Origin: a bacterium
Lineage (GTDB): Bacteria; Patescibacteriota; Dojkabacteria; JAKAPS01
Length of the DNA: 53,515 bases
Reading direction: 5' to 3'
Assembly (NCBI GenBank): GCA_021806925.1
Contig: JAKAPS010000007.1
Coordinates: 1-53,515, forward strand
A program made the translations under genes and the position numbers. Shown here piece by piece: positions 9,295 through 19,078 of the stretch (positions within the stretch are counted from its first letter, which is position 1; each line of letters starts with the position of its first letter). The notes beneath the pieces were generated by a model. It saw only the letters and a program-made list of their open reading frames with translations. It ran no database searches and was not told the origin of the DNA.

Positions 9295-9453
9295 AAACAA
9301 ATAATATACCATCTCATTTTATCAAATTTCGGTAAAAATAGGAATTAGAAGATCAGGAGTATTTAAAATATGTAAGTACCAAGAAATATAGTAGAATTAA
9401 TTACATATCTTGTATTGACTAAAACAGATAATACAAGATATAGTTGTTTAAGA

Positions 9454-11079
9454 ATGAAAACACAAAAATTCATATTTATTTCTGGCGGAGTTATATCAGG
9501 ATTGGGAAAAGGTATTGCATCAGCTTCAATAGGAATGCTTTTAAAAAATAAAGGATATAGTGTCAACTTTATAAAATGTGATCCATATTTAAATGTTGAT
9601 GCTGGAACTATGAACCCGCTTGAACATGGTGAAGTTTTTGTAACAAAAGATGGATATGAAATGGATATGGATGCTGGACACTATGAAAGATTTGCAAATA
9701 TTGAATTGACAAGAGATTCTGGTATGACTTCAGGACAAGTATACTTAAGTGTAATAAATAAAGAAAGAAGCCTTGAATATGATGGAAAATGTGTTGATCC
9801 AGTACCATATCTTGTTAATGAAATAATACAAAAAATAGAGGAATTTGCAAAAAAAAGTAATGTCGATTTCATCCTTATAGAAATGGGAGGAACAGTAGGG
9901 GAGTACCAAAATGAAATATATTTTGAAGCTGAAAGAATGATGAAACGAAAATATGATGGAAGTATAACTCACATACATCTTGTATATTTACCAATTCCAC
10001 ATAATCTAGGTGAAATGAAAACTAAACCAGCTCAACAGAGTGTGAGAATATTAAATGGTATGGGTATTTTTCCAGACCTTATTCTTGCAAGAAGTGAAAC
10101 TCATCTTGATAAACAAAGAATAGGCAAATTAGCATTAGGTTGTGGGATACCGGAAGATTTTGTATTTAGTGCTCCTGATGTCTCTAATATTTATGAAATT
10201 CCAATAAATTTTGATAAAGAAGGAATAGTTGAGAGGATATTATCAAGATATAAAGTGAAACCCAATACAACAGAAAGTAACAAATTAAAAAAATGGAATA
10301 TAGCACTAAGAAAAGCTAAAAATGCAAAGAGGAAAATAAAGATAGGTATAGTTGGAAAATACATTGCATCGGGGGACTTTAATTTAGAAGATGCCTATGC
10401 AAGTGTTCTGGAATCAATCAAACATGCTTCATGGTATTATGATGTTTCACCTGAAATAGTGTGGGTTGATTCAGAGAAATTTGAAGAAGAAAAACAATTA
10501 AATAATATTAATTGCCTAATAGTACCAGGTGGATTTGGGTCGAGAGGTGTAGAAGGTAAAATAAAGGCAATAAAATATGCAAGAGAAAACAGAGTACCAT
10601 ATTTAGGATTATGCTATGGAATGCAACTTGCTGTAATTGAATTTGCTAGAAACGTTTGTAACATAGAGAATGCAACATCAAGTGAAATTGATAAAAATGC
10701 AAAAGATCCGATAATACACATAATGACTGATCAGGAAAAAAAGATTCTTAACAGAGATTATGGTGCATCAATGAGATTAGGGAATTGGAATTGCAAGATA
10801 ATTGACAAGAAATCTAATGCATATGATGTATATAAGTCCGACATAATTACTGAAAGGCATAGACACAGGTATGAATTCAATAATAACTACATTGATATAT
10901 TAATTAATCATGGATTAAAAATAACTGGAACCACAACCGATGGTAAACTTGTAGAAATAGTTGAATTGGATAAGAAAGTACATCCATACTTTATAGGCGT
11001 ACAATTTCATCCAGAATTTAAATCCAGCCTTATAAACCCTCATCCGTTGTTTCTAGGCCTTATAAAAGAATGTATTTGA
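9454..11079 (+). CDS. pyrG: CTP synthase
   Basis: FISGGVISGLGKGIASASIGMLLK N-terminus and GATase domain LGLCYGMQLAVIEFARN...GVQFHPEF; likely start at internal ATG 9454. Confidence 0.97.
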   Translation: MKTQKFIFISGGVISGLGKGIASASIGMLLKNKGYSVNFIKCDPYLNVDAGTMNPLEHGEVFVTKDGYEMDMDAGHYERFANIELTRDSGMTSGQVYLSVINKERSLEYDGKCVDPVPYLVNEIIQKIEEFAKKSNVDFILIEMGGTVGEYQNEIYFEAERMMKRKYDGSITHIHLVYLPIPHNLGEMKTKPAQQSVRILNGMGIFPDLILARSETHLDKQRIGKLALGCGIPEDFVFSAPDVSNIYEIPINFDKEGIVERILSRYKVKPNTTESNKLKKWNIALRKAKNAKRKIKIGIVGKYIASGDFNLEDAYASVLESIKHASWYYDVSPEIVWVDSEKFEEEKQLNNINCLIVPGGFGSRGVEGKIKAIKYARENRVPYLGLCYGMQLAVIEFARNVCNIENATSSEIDKNAKDPIIHIMTDQEKKILNRDYGASMRLGNWNCKIIDKKSNAYDVYKSDIITERHRHRYEFNNNYIDILINHGLKITGTTTDGKLVEIVELDKKVHPYFIGVQFHPEFKSSLINPHPLFLGLIKECI

Positions 11080-11102
11080 TTAAGAAATGTGTAAATTTCC
11101 CT

Positions 11103-12275
11103 TTAGAATTGTTTTTGTATAATATTTGCCTTCAAATAGAAATACGTTACAAATAGTAAAGAAAATAACTGAACTACAAATAAATATGTATATGGGAAAT
11201 TATTTCCACCAAAAAGATATTTTTCATAAGTCATTATACTTACGAACTGCAGTGAAATATATACAAGAAATCTCTTTGGAAATCTGAGAATATATATTAT
11301 TGAAAACACATCTGCAGGGAATATATATCTCTCATGCATTTTTGGAAGGAACGTAGGAACAAGAATCAAAAGCATAAGAACGATTGATAATATATTTTCA
11401 GTTGTCATTTTAACCTTCAACTTATATGAAACAAATAATAATGTTAGGATTAATATGAACGTTATAATAGTACCACCATCAACATAGTATCTAAAACCAT
11501 TTACATTTGTAGGTAACAATACATATATACTTGCTGCATTTAGTGTTAGTTGATGGTTAGATGAAGCCTGGTCTATATACACACTTATTAAATTCCATAG
11601 ATTATTTCCAACAAGAATTGATGGAATAAATGATATAAAGTATGGAGCTATAAGTAGTGGAAGAGAAAACCAGTTTAATTCTCCAGCAATAAAGAAAAAT
11701 CCATATATAGGCAAGAAGAATACTGCTTGTAACTTAAATGCAAATGCAATTCCCCAGAATAAATAACTCCATCCTAATTTCTTATTTAAAAGGAAATAAA
11801 ATGAAAACAATAAGAAAAGAACATAGGACATATCAGCCTGTCCCCAAAGTGAACCATTTAATACAACTGTAGGAGTAAATAGAAATATACTTAAACAAAT
11901 GAATATTATATATAGTAAATTTTTGCGATTACTCTTAAACATTTCTATAACTATTAAACACATTGGAATACATGCAAGATAATCAAAAATTATTGATATG
12001 TACTTTACTGCAGTTAGCGGTCTGATCTTAAAATATGAAGCAGTAACTAGAAACCACAGGTATGGAGGGTTATAGTTAGAGAAATTTGTTTTTAATGCTA
12101 ATATATGGCTGTTATTAATAATATATTCATACCATGTCCTCAAGTACACATCATAATCACCTGATTTAAAATAGAAAAAGTGAATTCTTAGAAATATTGA
12201 GAAAGCTATTATTATACTCCATATAAATACTAAATAAATATCCTTGATATTGAATTTTGGGTTTTCATCCATCAA
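11103..12275 (-). CDS. Multi-pass membrane glycosyltransferase-like protein (GT-C type)
   Basis: Many hydrophobic segments, YNPPYLWF, WGQADMSY, LPKMHERYIFPAD typical of GT-C mannosyltransferase-like proteins. Confidence 0.7.
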   Translation of the reverse strand: MMDENPKFNIKDIYLVFIWSIIIAFSIFLRIHFFYFKSGDYDVYLRTWYEYIINNSHILALKTNFSNYNPPYLWFLVTASYFKIRPLTAVKYISIIFDYLACIPMCLIVIEMFKSNRKNLLYIIFICLSIFLFTPTVVLNGSLWGQADMSYVLFLLFSFYFLLNKKLGWSYLFWGIAFAFKLQAVFFLPIYGFFFIAGELNWFSLPLLIAPYFISFIPSILVGNNLWNLISVYIDQASSNHQLTLNAASIYVLLPTNVNGFRYYVDGGTIITFILILTLLFVSYKLKVKMTTENILSIVLMLLILVPTFLPKMHERYIFPADVFSIIYILRFPKRFLVYISLQFVSIMTYEKYLFGGNNFPYTYLFVVQLFSLLFVTYFYLKANIIQKQF

Positions 12276-12369
12276 CTTGAATTATATATTACAAATATAG
12301 AATTAACAAATTATGTTTTAACTACTTTGATATTACCAATTTGTTGGTATATAATCTGAATATATATTT

Positions 12370-13785
12370 ATGAAAATAGACAAGTTTGATAAAGTAATGA
12401 GTTTGGCTAAGAGAAGATTATTCATATTTCCGGGTTCAGGAATATATGGTGGATTAACAGGTATATTTGATTTTGGTCCACTTGGAGTTGAAATGAAAAA
12501 CAACATAAAAAAACAATGGTGGAAATTCATGGTTACAAAAAGAAGAAATATCATAGGTATTGATGGAGCAATTATTACTCACAATAGAGTATGGGAAGCA
12601 TCCGGTCATATACAGAATTTTACAGATCCATTAGTTGAAGACAAAGTAACTCACAAGAGGTTTAGAGCTGATAATTTAATAAAAGATTGGCTAGAAAAGC
12701 ACGGAGATAGTAATAATACTAAAGTTGAATTAACAGACATGAATATCATTGACATGTCAGAGTTTATTGAACAAAACAATATATTAAGCCCTGATGGTAA
12801 TCCAATAACTAATGCAAAAAGTTTCAACTTGTTAATGTCTACCGAGTTAGGTGTTACTGAAGGTGGAAAAGATGTTGCATATTTAAGAGGTGAGGCATGT
12901 CAGACTATATACTTAGACTATAAATATATTATTGATTCCGGAAGATACAAACTTCCATTTGGAATATGCCAGATTGGTAAAGCATTTAGAAATGAAATAA
13001 CTCCAAAACATTCACTATATAGACAAAGAGAGTTTGAACAGATGGACTTACAATATTTCGTAGCACCAGAGGAAATGGAAAAAAGTTATGAGTATTGGAA
13101 AGGCGAAAGAGAGAATTGGTATAAAATGCTTCTAAATGATTTTGAATCAATAAGATTTAGACAACAAACAAAGAATGAATTAGCCCATTATGCAAAGGTT
13201 GCATTCGATGTAGAATACAATGCACCATTTGGATGGTCTGAACTTGAAGGTATTCACTGGAGAGGAGATTGGGACTTATCAAGACATGGTCAATACTCAG
13301 GCAATGATCTAACATATACAGATCCAGAAACTGGAAATAAATTCACTCCAAATATTGTAGAAACATCAGTCGGAGTTGATAGAACATTTTTGTTTCTATT
13401 ACTCGATGCATACAATGAAGAAATAGTAAATAACGAGACTAGAGTAATATTAAGATTACACCCATTAATTGCACCAGTTACAGTTGCAATACTTCCATTA
13501 AAGAAGAACGAAAATCAGTTAAATATTTCTCAAACAATTTTTGATGATCTAACTGATAACTTCAATGTAGAAATTGATGTTACTGGATCAATTGGAAAAA
13601 GATATAGACGACAAGATGAAATTGGAACCCCATTCGCTGTTACAATAGATGATATAACAGAAGACGATGGTACAGTAACTGTTAGAGATAGGGATACAAT
13701 GAAACAGGAAAGGGTTAAGATAAATGAATTAACTCAGTTCGTTCAAACAAAAATTAAGGAATACAGGAAATTTGTAGGGAATTGA
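12370..13785 (+). CDS. glyS: Glycyl-tRNA synthetase (dimeric, archaeal/eukaryal-like type)
   Basis: RRLFIFPGSGIYGGLTGIFDFGPLGVEMKNNIKKQWW; FRNEITPKHSLYRQREFEQMDLQYF; EIGTPFAVTIDD. Confidence 0.96.
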   Translation: MKIDKFDKVMSLAKRRLFIFPGSGIYGGLTGIFDFGPLGVEMKNNIKKQWWKFMVTKRRNIIGIDGAIITHNRVWEASGHIQNFTDPLVEDKVTHKRFRADNLIKDWLEKHGDSNNTKVELTDMNIIDMSEFIEQNNILSPDGNPITNAKSFNLLMSTELGVTEGGKDVAYLRGEACQTIYLDYKYIIDSGRYKLPFGICQIGKAFRNEITPKHSLYRQREFEQMDLQYFVAPEEMEKSYEYWKGERENWYKMLLNDFESIRFRQQTKNELAHYAKVAFDVEYNAPFGWSELEGIHWRGDWDLSRHGQYSGNDLTYTDPETGNKFTPNIVETSVGVDRTFLFLLLDAYNEEIVNNETRVILRLHPLIAPVTVAILPLKKNENQLNISQTIFDDLTDNFNVEIDVTGSIGKRYRRQDEIGTPFAVTIDDITEDDGTVTVRDRDTMKQERVKINELTQFVQTKIKEYRKFVGN

Positions 13786-13904
13786 ATTAAATCAAATACA
13801 TTCTATGTGTTGTATATGCTTATCTTTGTACTTATATAGTAACAAAATTTCCAATCATGTTTTATGTTTGTGAAACTCATATTAATTTGCAATAATGATT
13901 ATGT

Positions 13905-15077
13905 ATGAATTATGAAAAATCTTCAAAGGTAAAATTATTTAAAAAGGTCTTTGTTATTATTTTACCGATTCTTTTTGTCTTAATTCTTTTTCCATTTGCA
14001 CTTGTGAAATTTGATCCAGGTCTAGCAGGTAATTTTGCAGATAAGGTACTTAGACCAGTTATAGGGGCAAATAATACTCTTGCACTTGAAAGCACATTAT
14101 TCAATATTGAAGATAAATTTAACATTATAAAATATAAGTATGTTAAACCACAACTGCCAAGTGTGAATAATGAAAAAATATCATCACAATCACAAAATAG
14201 TAACACCATTTCACCGTCAATTGAGGATTACTCAATGCAGTTAAAACCTATAAGTATGTTCTACTTTACACCACTCTCAGGTGAAGGTGTATGGAACAAT
14301 TACCCTCTAGCACAATTTCCAAATAAAGAAGTTATGGCTACAACATTCGTACGACCGGACCCTAATAGAAACTATGCAATTGTTACACTAATTAAAATTA
14401 ATATGAAATACCTTAATATTGGTGCAGTTGCTGGAACAGTTGAACCTGGATCTAGTTTAGGAAATCCTGGACCAGGAAAAGTTCCTTTATCAATACAAAA
14501 CGCAAATACACTTGTGGCTGCATTTGCAGGTGGATTCCAGTATAGTGATGGAGCCTATGGCATGATTGTAGGGGGAAAAACTTACGTGCCACTTGAAAAT
14601 AACCTTGCAACATTTGTTGCTTACAAAAATGGTACTAATGAAATTATAGATTACATTGGACAGAATCTTGGAGACCCAACTTCAATCCTTTTTATAAGGC
14701 AAAACAACCCAATGCTTGTAGAAAATTCAATGCCTGATACAACTACACAAAGCGGTGGATATAAGGCATGGGGGAGAACTGTGACTCCAAACATGTATAC
14801 ATGGAGGTCAGCACTTGGAATTACAAAGAATGGAAACCTAATATATGCTGTAGGTCCATCTCTAGTTCCAACTACAATTGCTGAAGCCCTAAGCTGGGCA
14901 GGAGCAGTAAATGGTATGCAACTTGATATAAATCCATACTGGGTTAGATTTGTTACTTTCACACCAAAAGGCAATGGTCAATATTCATATCAATCTTTGC
15001 TAAATACAATGCAAAATGGTGGATATAGCTACTTAAACGGATATATAAAAGATTTTATGTACCTCTATGCAAAGTAA
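13905..15077 (+). CDS. Membrane-anchored protein, possible phosphodiester glycosidase (NAGPA/DUF2233)-like
   Basis: N-terminal TM; VAAFAGGFQYSDGAYGMIVGGKTYVPL and ALSWAGAVNGMQLDINPYWVRF resemble the NAGPA fold. Confidence 0.5.
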   Translation: MNYEKSSKVKLFKKVFVIILPILFVLILFPFALVKFDPGLAGNFADKVLRPVIGANNTLALESTLFNIEDKFNIIKYKYVKPQLPSVNNEKISSQSQNSNTISPSIEDYSMQLKPISMFYFTPLSGEGVWNNYPLAQFPNKEVMATTFVRPDPNRNYAIVTLIKINMKYLNIGAVAGTVEPGSSLGNPGPGKVPLSIQNANTLVAAFAGGFQYSDGAYGMIVGGKTYVPLENNLATFVAYKNGTNEIIDYIGQNLGDPTSILFIRQNNPMLVENSMPDTTTQSGGYKAWGRTVTPNMYTWRSALGITKNGNLIYAVGPSLVPTTIAEALSWAGAVNGMQLDINPYWVRFVTFTPKGNGQYSYQSLLNTMQNGGYSYLNGYIKDFMYLYAK

Positions 15078-15372
15078 TATAGAAAAAGGAGATACTATTA
15101 CAGATAGAGTTGAACAAGAACATCTAACAAATCTATATATTCAAGGAACAAAAAATAATAGGGAGGCTGATCTGGATTTTTTAATCTTGCCTAAAGAGAA
15201 AAAATCATATTTATCCACATATATTCTAAGCATTGTTTTATGCCCTATTGGTATATACTTTGCTATCAAATTGATATTTCTTGAAGATGAGACTAGAATA
15301 GGTATATATGTTATCGTAATAACTTTCCTAACTTTGTTAATTGAGTATTACTTAACAATAATATTTATATAA
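15067..15372 (+). CDS. Small membrane protein, unknown function
   Basis: Two hydrophobic C-terminal segments; overlaps the preceding CDS by 11 nt. Confidence 0.55.
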   Translation: MQSNIEKGDTITDRVEQEHLTNLYIQGTKNNREADLDFLILPKEKKSYLSTYILSIVLCPIGIYFAIKLIFLEDETRIGIYVIVITFLTLLIEYYLTIIFI

Positions 15373-15380
15373 AAAACTCT

Positions 15381-16259
15381 ATGAAAAAAATAAAAAAAGC
15401 AGTGATTGCAGCAGGTGGTTTTGGTACAAGAATGCTCCCTATAACTTCAGTAATACCAAAAGAAATGATTCCAATTGTTAACAAACCAGTTATTCAATAT
15501 ATAGTAGAAGAACTGATTGAAGCAGGAATTGAAGAAGTAGGAATTGTAACAAGCTCAAAACATAGTCTTACAGAACAATATTTTGAAGGAAATAAGAGAC
15601 TAGAGGCTCATTTGATAGAAAAGAATAAGCTCTATCTTATGGATGAGGTAAATTTAATTCATAAGAAAATTAAGATACATTTTTCTCTTCAAACTAATTT
15701 ATTTCCATATGGTAATGGCACCCCTTTATTAGTAGAAAAGGATTTTCTTGATGGAGAAGATAATTACCTTTACGTATTCTGTGATGATCTGGTTCTTTCA
15801 AATCCAGGTGCATCTAAGCAACTAATTGATTTTGCAAGTATTGTTAATTCTCCTTCTATTGCGTGTGAAGTTGTCGACGATAGTGAGGTTAGCAAGTATG
15901 GAATTATAGAGTATATTGAAGAAGGAAGTAAAAAGACAAAGAAACTCTCAAAGATAATAGAGAAGCCAAGTCCTGAAGAGACTTCGTCAAGACTAGCTTC
16001 ATATGGAAGATACGTTTTAAACAAGGATATAATTAATATATTATCCAAAAAGGGTATTGGGAAAAATAACGAACTATGGCTAACTGATTCTATTGAATCA
16101 TACGTTGCATCAGGGGGAGATGTATATACTAAAGTAATTAACGGATGGTATACAACAGGGGACTATGCTAACTTCTTAAAAACAATGATTCAATTTACTG
16201 TATCCAATACAGAATATGGCGATAAGTTTAAAGAAAGTGTCAAAGAAATATTAGAATAG
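15381..16259 (+). CDS. galU: UTP--glucose-1-phosphate uridylyltransferase
   Basis: KKAVIAAGGFGTRMLPITSVIPKEMIPIVNKPVIQYIVEE. Confidence 0.95.
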   Translation: MKKIKKAVIAAGGFGTRMLPITSVIPKEMIPIVNKPVIQYIVEELIEAGIEEVGIVTSSKHSLTEQYFEGNKRLEAHLIEKNKLYLMDEVNLIHKKIKIHFSLQTNLFPYGNGTPLLVEKDFLDGEDNYLYVFCDDLVLSNPGASKQLIDFASIVNSPSIACEVVDDSEVSKYGIIEYIEEGSKKTKKLSKIIEKPSPEETSSRLASYGRYVLNKDIINILSKKGIGKNNELWLTDSIESYVASGGDVYTKVINGWYTTGDYANFLKTMIQFTVSNTEYGDKFKESVKEILE

Positions 16260-16583
16260 TAATAAAATTAAGCTTTTGAATGCAGTTTCATTTGTCTAAA
16301 CTGATTTAATAAGGGGTAAATAACTGCACATTTTTATACAAATATATACATGAAGACGTACATATTTACAGGAAAAAGATCTATTGTATAATTTAGCAAA
16401 TGCTACAAAGCTTTTACACAGATAAACTTGAAAAATTACTTAAGGAAAATCCCAAAATAATGATATACAGAATAAAATTATATACTATATTCTGTACAGA
16501 ATGATTATATGTTTTTTTACATGGAAAGATGATTAATTCAATTATAAATCGTATAGAAGTTTTTAAGTAAGATTTAAATTATT

Positions 16584-17007
16584 TGGAGATGGGGGGAGTC
16601 GAACCCCCGTACACTAAGATAAATTCTAATAACTCTACATATGCTTAGTTTACTTAAATGTTTTAAGATAAATAATTAATAAATAAACGAAAAATATTTA
16701 TCCCCTCTAGTTTATATAATTATATAAGAATAACAGAGTAAAATCTTACGTAATACTTAATTTTGTTTTATGCTTCTAATTTCGAAAATTAAGCTAACTA
16801 GTTTTAGAAACACTGCTTGATATTTCAAGCAAAAGCGTAATTCATACTAGGAGCAAACAAATTTGCAAAAGCAAGTTTTACTCCAGCAACGAAATTACTA
16901 AATGGATTTTTTACATCTATTTTTCTCATGTATTTTAAAGAATTAACATGAATTTTCTGCATGCATATTAGTTATTACCTAAGTGGCAAAGCCATTAATA
17001 CATCCCC
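16584..17007 (-). ncRNA. ssrA: tmRNA
   Basis: 5' GGGGATG and 3' GGGGGTTCGACTCCCCCCATCTCCA form the tRNA-like domain; internal reading frame AGVKLAFANLFAPSMNYAFA followed by TGA and a hairpin. Confidence 0.93.
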
Positions 17008-17095
17008 ATATTTTAAATGAACATAAGACAAATTTACTCTGTATTGTATCACAATGTAGAATATATTCAAGAATTCATTAAATACCCCTTAACAA

Positions 17096-17518
17096 TTATG
17101 ATTTATTTAATAAACCAAAAGGGAAGTTGAAGTATATACTATTCATGTTATTTGGAAATCTATTGTCAATAATATCAACAATCCAATTGTTATTTAATTT
17201 TAAATACAATACTCTAACAGGATCACCAATGTTCAAACACATATATCTACACACGTATCCAAATTTTATTATCTTTGAATTTGAAAACATTATAAATTTA
17301 TCTGTATCTCCTGCCTGATTAACTACAGAAATATATGGAGAATCAATGCTATATATAATACCAGAGAATGACACGGTATGTCTGTTGAATGAATTATCAA
17401 ACAACAAATCTTTCCTATTAACCCCACTCAACATGTGCAAAAGTGCATAAAGTGCAAAAAGGAATATAAAAGTGCATATAGCAACAACAAAGCCTGAGAA
17501 AAAATCCTTTCCAATCAT
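17096..17518 (-). CDS. Hypothetical membrane protein (sigma-factor operon)
   Basis: N-terminal TM; start overlaps the upstream stop (ATGA). Confidence 0.6.
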   Translation of the reverse strand: MIGKDFFSGFVVAICTFIFLFALYALLHMLSGVNRKDLLFDNSFNRHTVSFSGIIYSIDSPYISVVNQAGDTDKFIMFSNSKIIKFGYVCRYMCLNIGDPVRVLYLKLNNNWIVDIIDNRFPNNMNSIYFNFPFGLLNKS

Positions 17519-17832
17519 TTTGATTTTACATACTCTCTATATGAAAGGAAGAAAATAACGGACATTATCATTGATAGAATAAAAGAACCACTTGGAAAAC
17601 TATATATTAAGATTATAAATGCATCATGAACGCTATATTTAAAAACAGACAGGTCAAACTGTGATATAAACACAGCTAGGCTATAAAAGAAACGAACAAA
17701 TGCAAATATAAATAGAAATGATACAATAAATCCAATAATGAATTCTCTTGTATTCTTGTTGTTTTCTTCAATTTCATCAATTTTATTGAATAATTTAGAA
17801 TTAAAATCAGATTCAATATTATACATAGTCAT
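17515..17832 (-). CDS. Hypothetical membrane protein, possible anti-sigma-like regulator
   Basis: Multiple TM segments; overlaps the sigma factor gene. Confidence 0.5.
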   Translation of the reverse strand: MTMYNIESDFNSKLFNKIDEIEENNKNTREFIIGFIVSFLFIFAFVRFFYSLAVFISQFDLSVFKYSVHDAFIILIYSFPSGSFILSMIMSVIFFLSYREYVKSK

Positions 17833-18397
17833 ATTCTTTTCTAATCATATCCCTTGCTCTTTTTAATCTTGTTTTTACAGTATTGACTGGAACATGAGTA
17901 ATTTCACTAATCTCTTCACATTTCAACCCCTTTATATAAAAATCATTCAAGATCTGAGAATACTTCTTTGGAAGAGATTCAATCAATTTATTCAATCTGT
18001 ATGATTGATCTTCATTTTCAATTATTCTATCCAAATTATATTTTTCTATACTAAGGTATTCTTCACTAACATCATTGAACGAATAAGTCACCCTATCTTT
18101 TTTATTTTTCTTTATTTCATTTATGGTTGTGTTATAGCATATCTTATAAAGCCAGGTAGAGAATTTACCTTTATCAGCATCATAACTAGATATATTAAAA
18201 TATACCTTTACAAATACATCCATAGTAATTTCCTCAGCAAGCTGTTTATGATTCACAAATTTGTATATATATGAAAATATTCTATTCTTATACAACTCAA
18301 CTATTTTTTCAAATGATTCCTTATTTCCTTTTTTTACTTCATCTATAAGCTTAAGTTCAATTTTATCCTTCTTAGTCATATCAATCATATTATACAA
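17819..18397 (-). CDS. RNA polymerase sigma factor, sigma-70 family (ECF-like)
   Basis: AEEITMDVFVKVYFNISSYDADKGKFSTWLYKICYNTTINEIKK (region 2); CEEISEITHVPVNTVKTRLKRARDMIRKE (region 4). Confidence 0.93.
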   Translation of the reverse strand: MYNMIDMTKKDKIELKLIDEVKKGNKESFEKIVELYKNRIFSYIYKFVNHKQLAEEITMDVFVKVYFNISSYDADKGKFSTWLYKICYNTTINEIKKNKKDRVTYSFNDVSEEYLSIEKYNLDRIIENEDQSYRLNKLIESLPKKYSQILNDFYIKGLKCEEISEITHVPVNTVKTRLKRARDMIRKEYDYV

Positions 18398-18508
18398 TGA
18401 TTATACCCTTTTTGTTTCTGTTTGGAAAAGGATTCTGCTTTAACAACTAAAATAGTAAAAGTTGCTTGTTTGCTCAAGTATGATATAATAAACTTAGATT
18501 TAGTAAGT

Positions 18509-18596
18509 GGAGAGGTACCCAAGAGGCTGAAGGGGAGGGTTTGCTAAACCCTTAGGGTGAGTAATCGCCGCGAGAGTTCGAATCTCTCTCTCTCCG
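18509..18596 (+). tRNA. tRNA-Ser(GCT)
   Basis: GGAGAGGTACCCAAGAGGCTGAAGGGGAGGGTTTGCTAAACCC plus long variable arm and GAGAGTTCGAATCTCTC T-arm. Confidence 0.95.
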
Positions 18597-18623
18597 TTTC
18601 TTTATTCTTTCCTCTTTCGGATT

Positions 18624-18692
18624 AAAATATCGGTTTTCATCCACGGGCGAATTTTTTCAAACATCTCTAAAACGGGTGGACGCCGATATTTT
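18624..18692. other. Long-range hairpin of unknown function
   Basis: Perfect 10-bp outer stem AAAATATCGG / CCGATATTTT with inner TCCAC / GTGGA pairing. Confidence 0.45.
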
Positions 18693-19078
18693 ATTCAGAA
18701 GGAGAGTGCGATAGATTGGCTTAATTTGTCTTTATACATGTCCATCTTTACCTATCTTTATAGGTTATTTAATATCAAAAAATTGTAAAGTGTTATTTAT
18801 ATGAGTGCATCTACTCGTGAATATTAAGCTACTTGAACAAGGAAAAAGCATTTAGGTAACTTAGAGATCCTAAAGAATTCTTCCTGATGAATTTATAACC
18901 ACCTAAATTCCTATAGTTGAATTCAGAAATTTCAATCGCATCACATAAAACAAACCTAATATATATGTTGGTTAGTATTTCGCCAACAATTGGAGTTGGA
19001 AAGGTGGTAATGTTTACAATTGATAGATTGTTGACAAATATATGGTTTCAAAATAGACTACTAGTATAAACGTGTTGC

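Noticed and set aside
16464-16502. Inverted repeat TACAGAATA...TATTCTGTA between galU and ssrA
   Set aside because: A 9-bp arm in very AT-rich DNA without further context; could be chance or a weak terminator.
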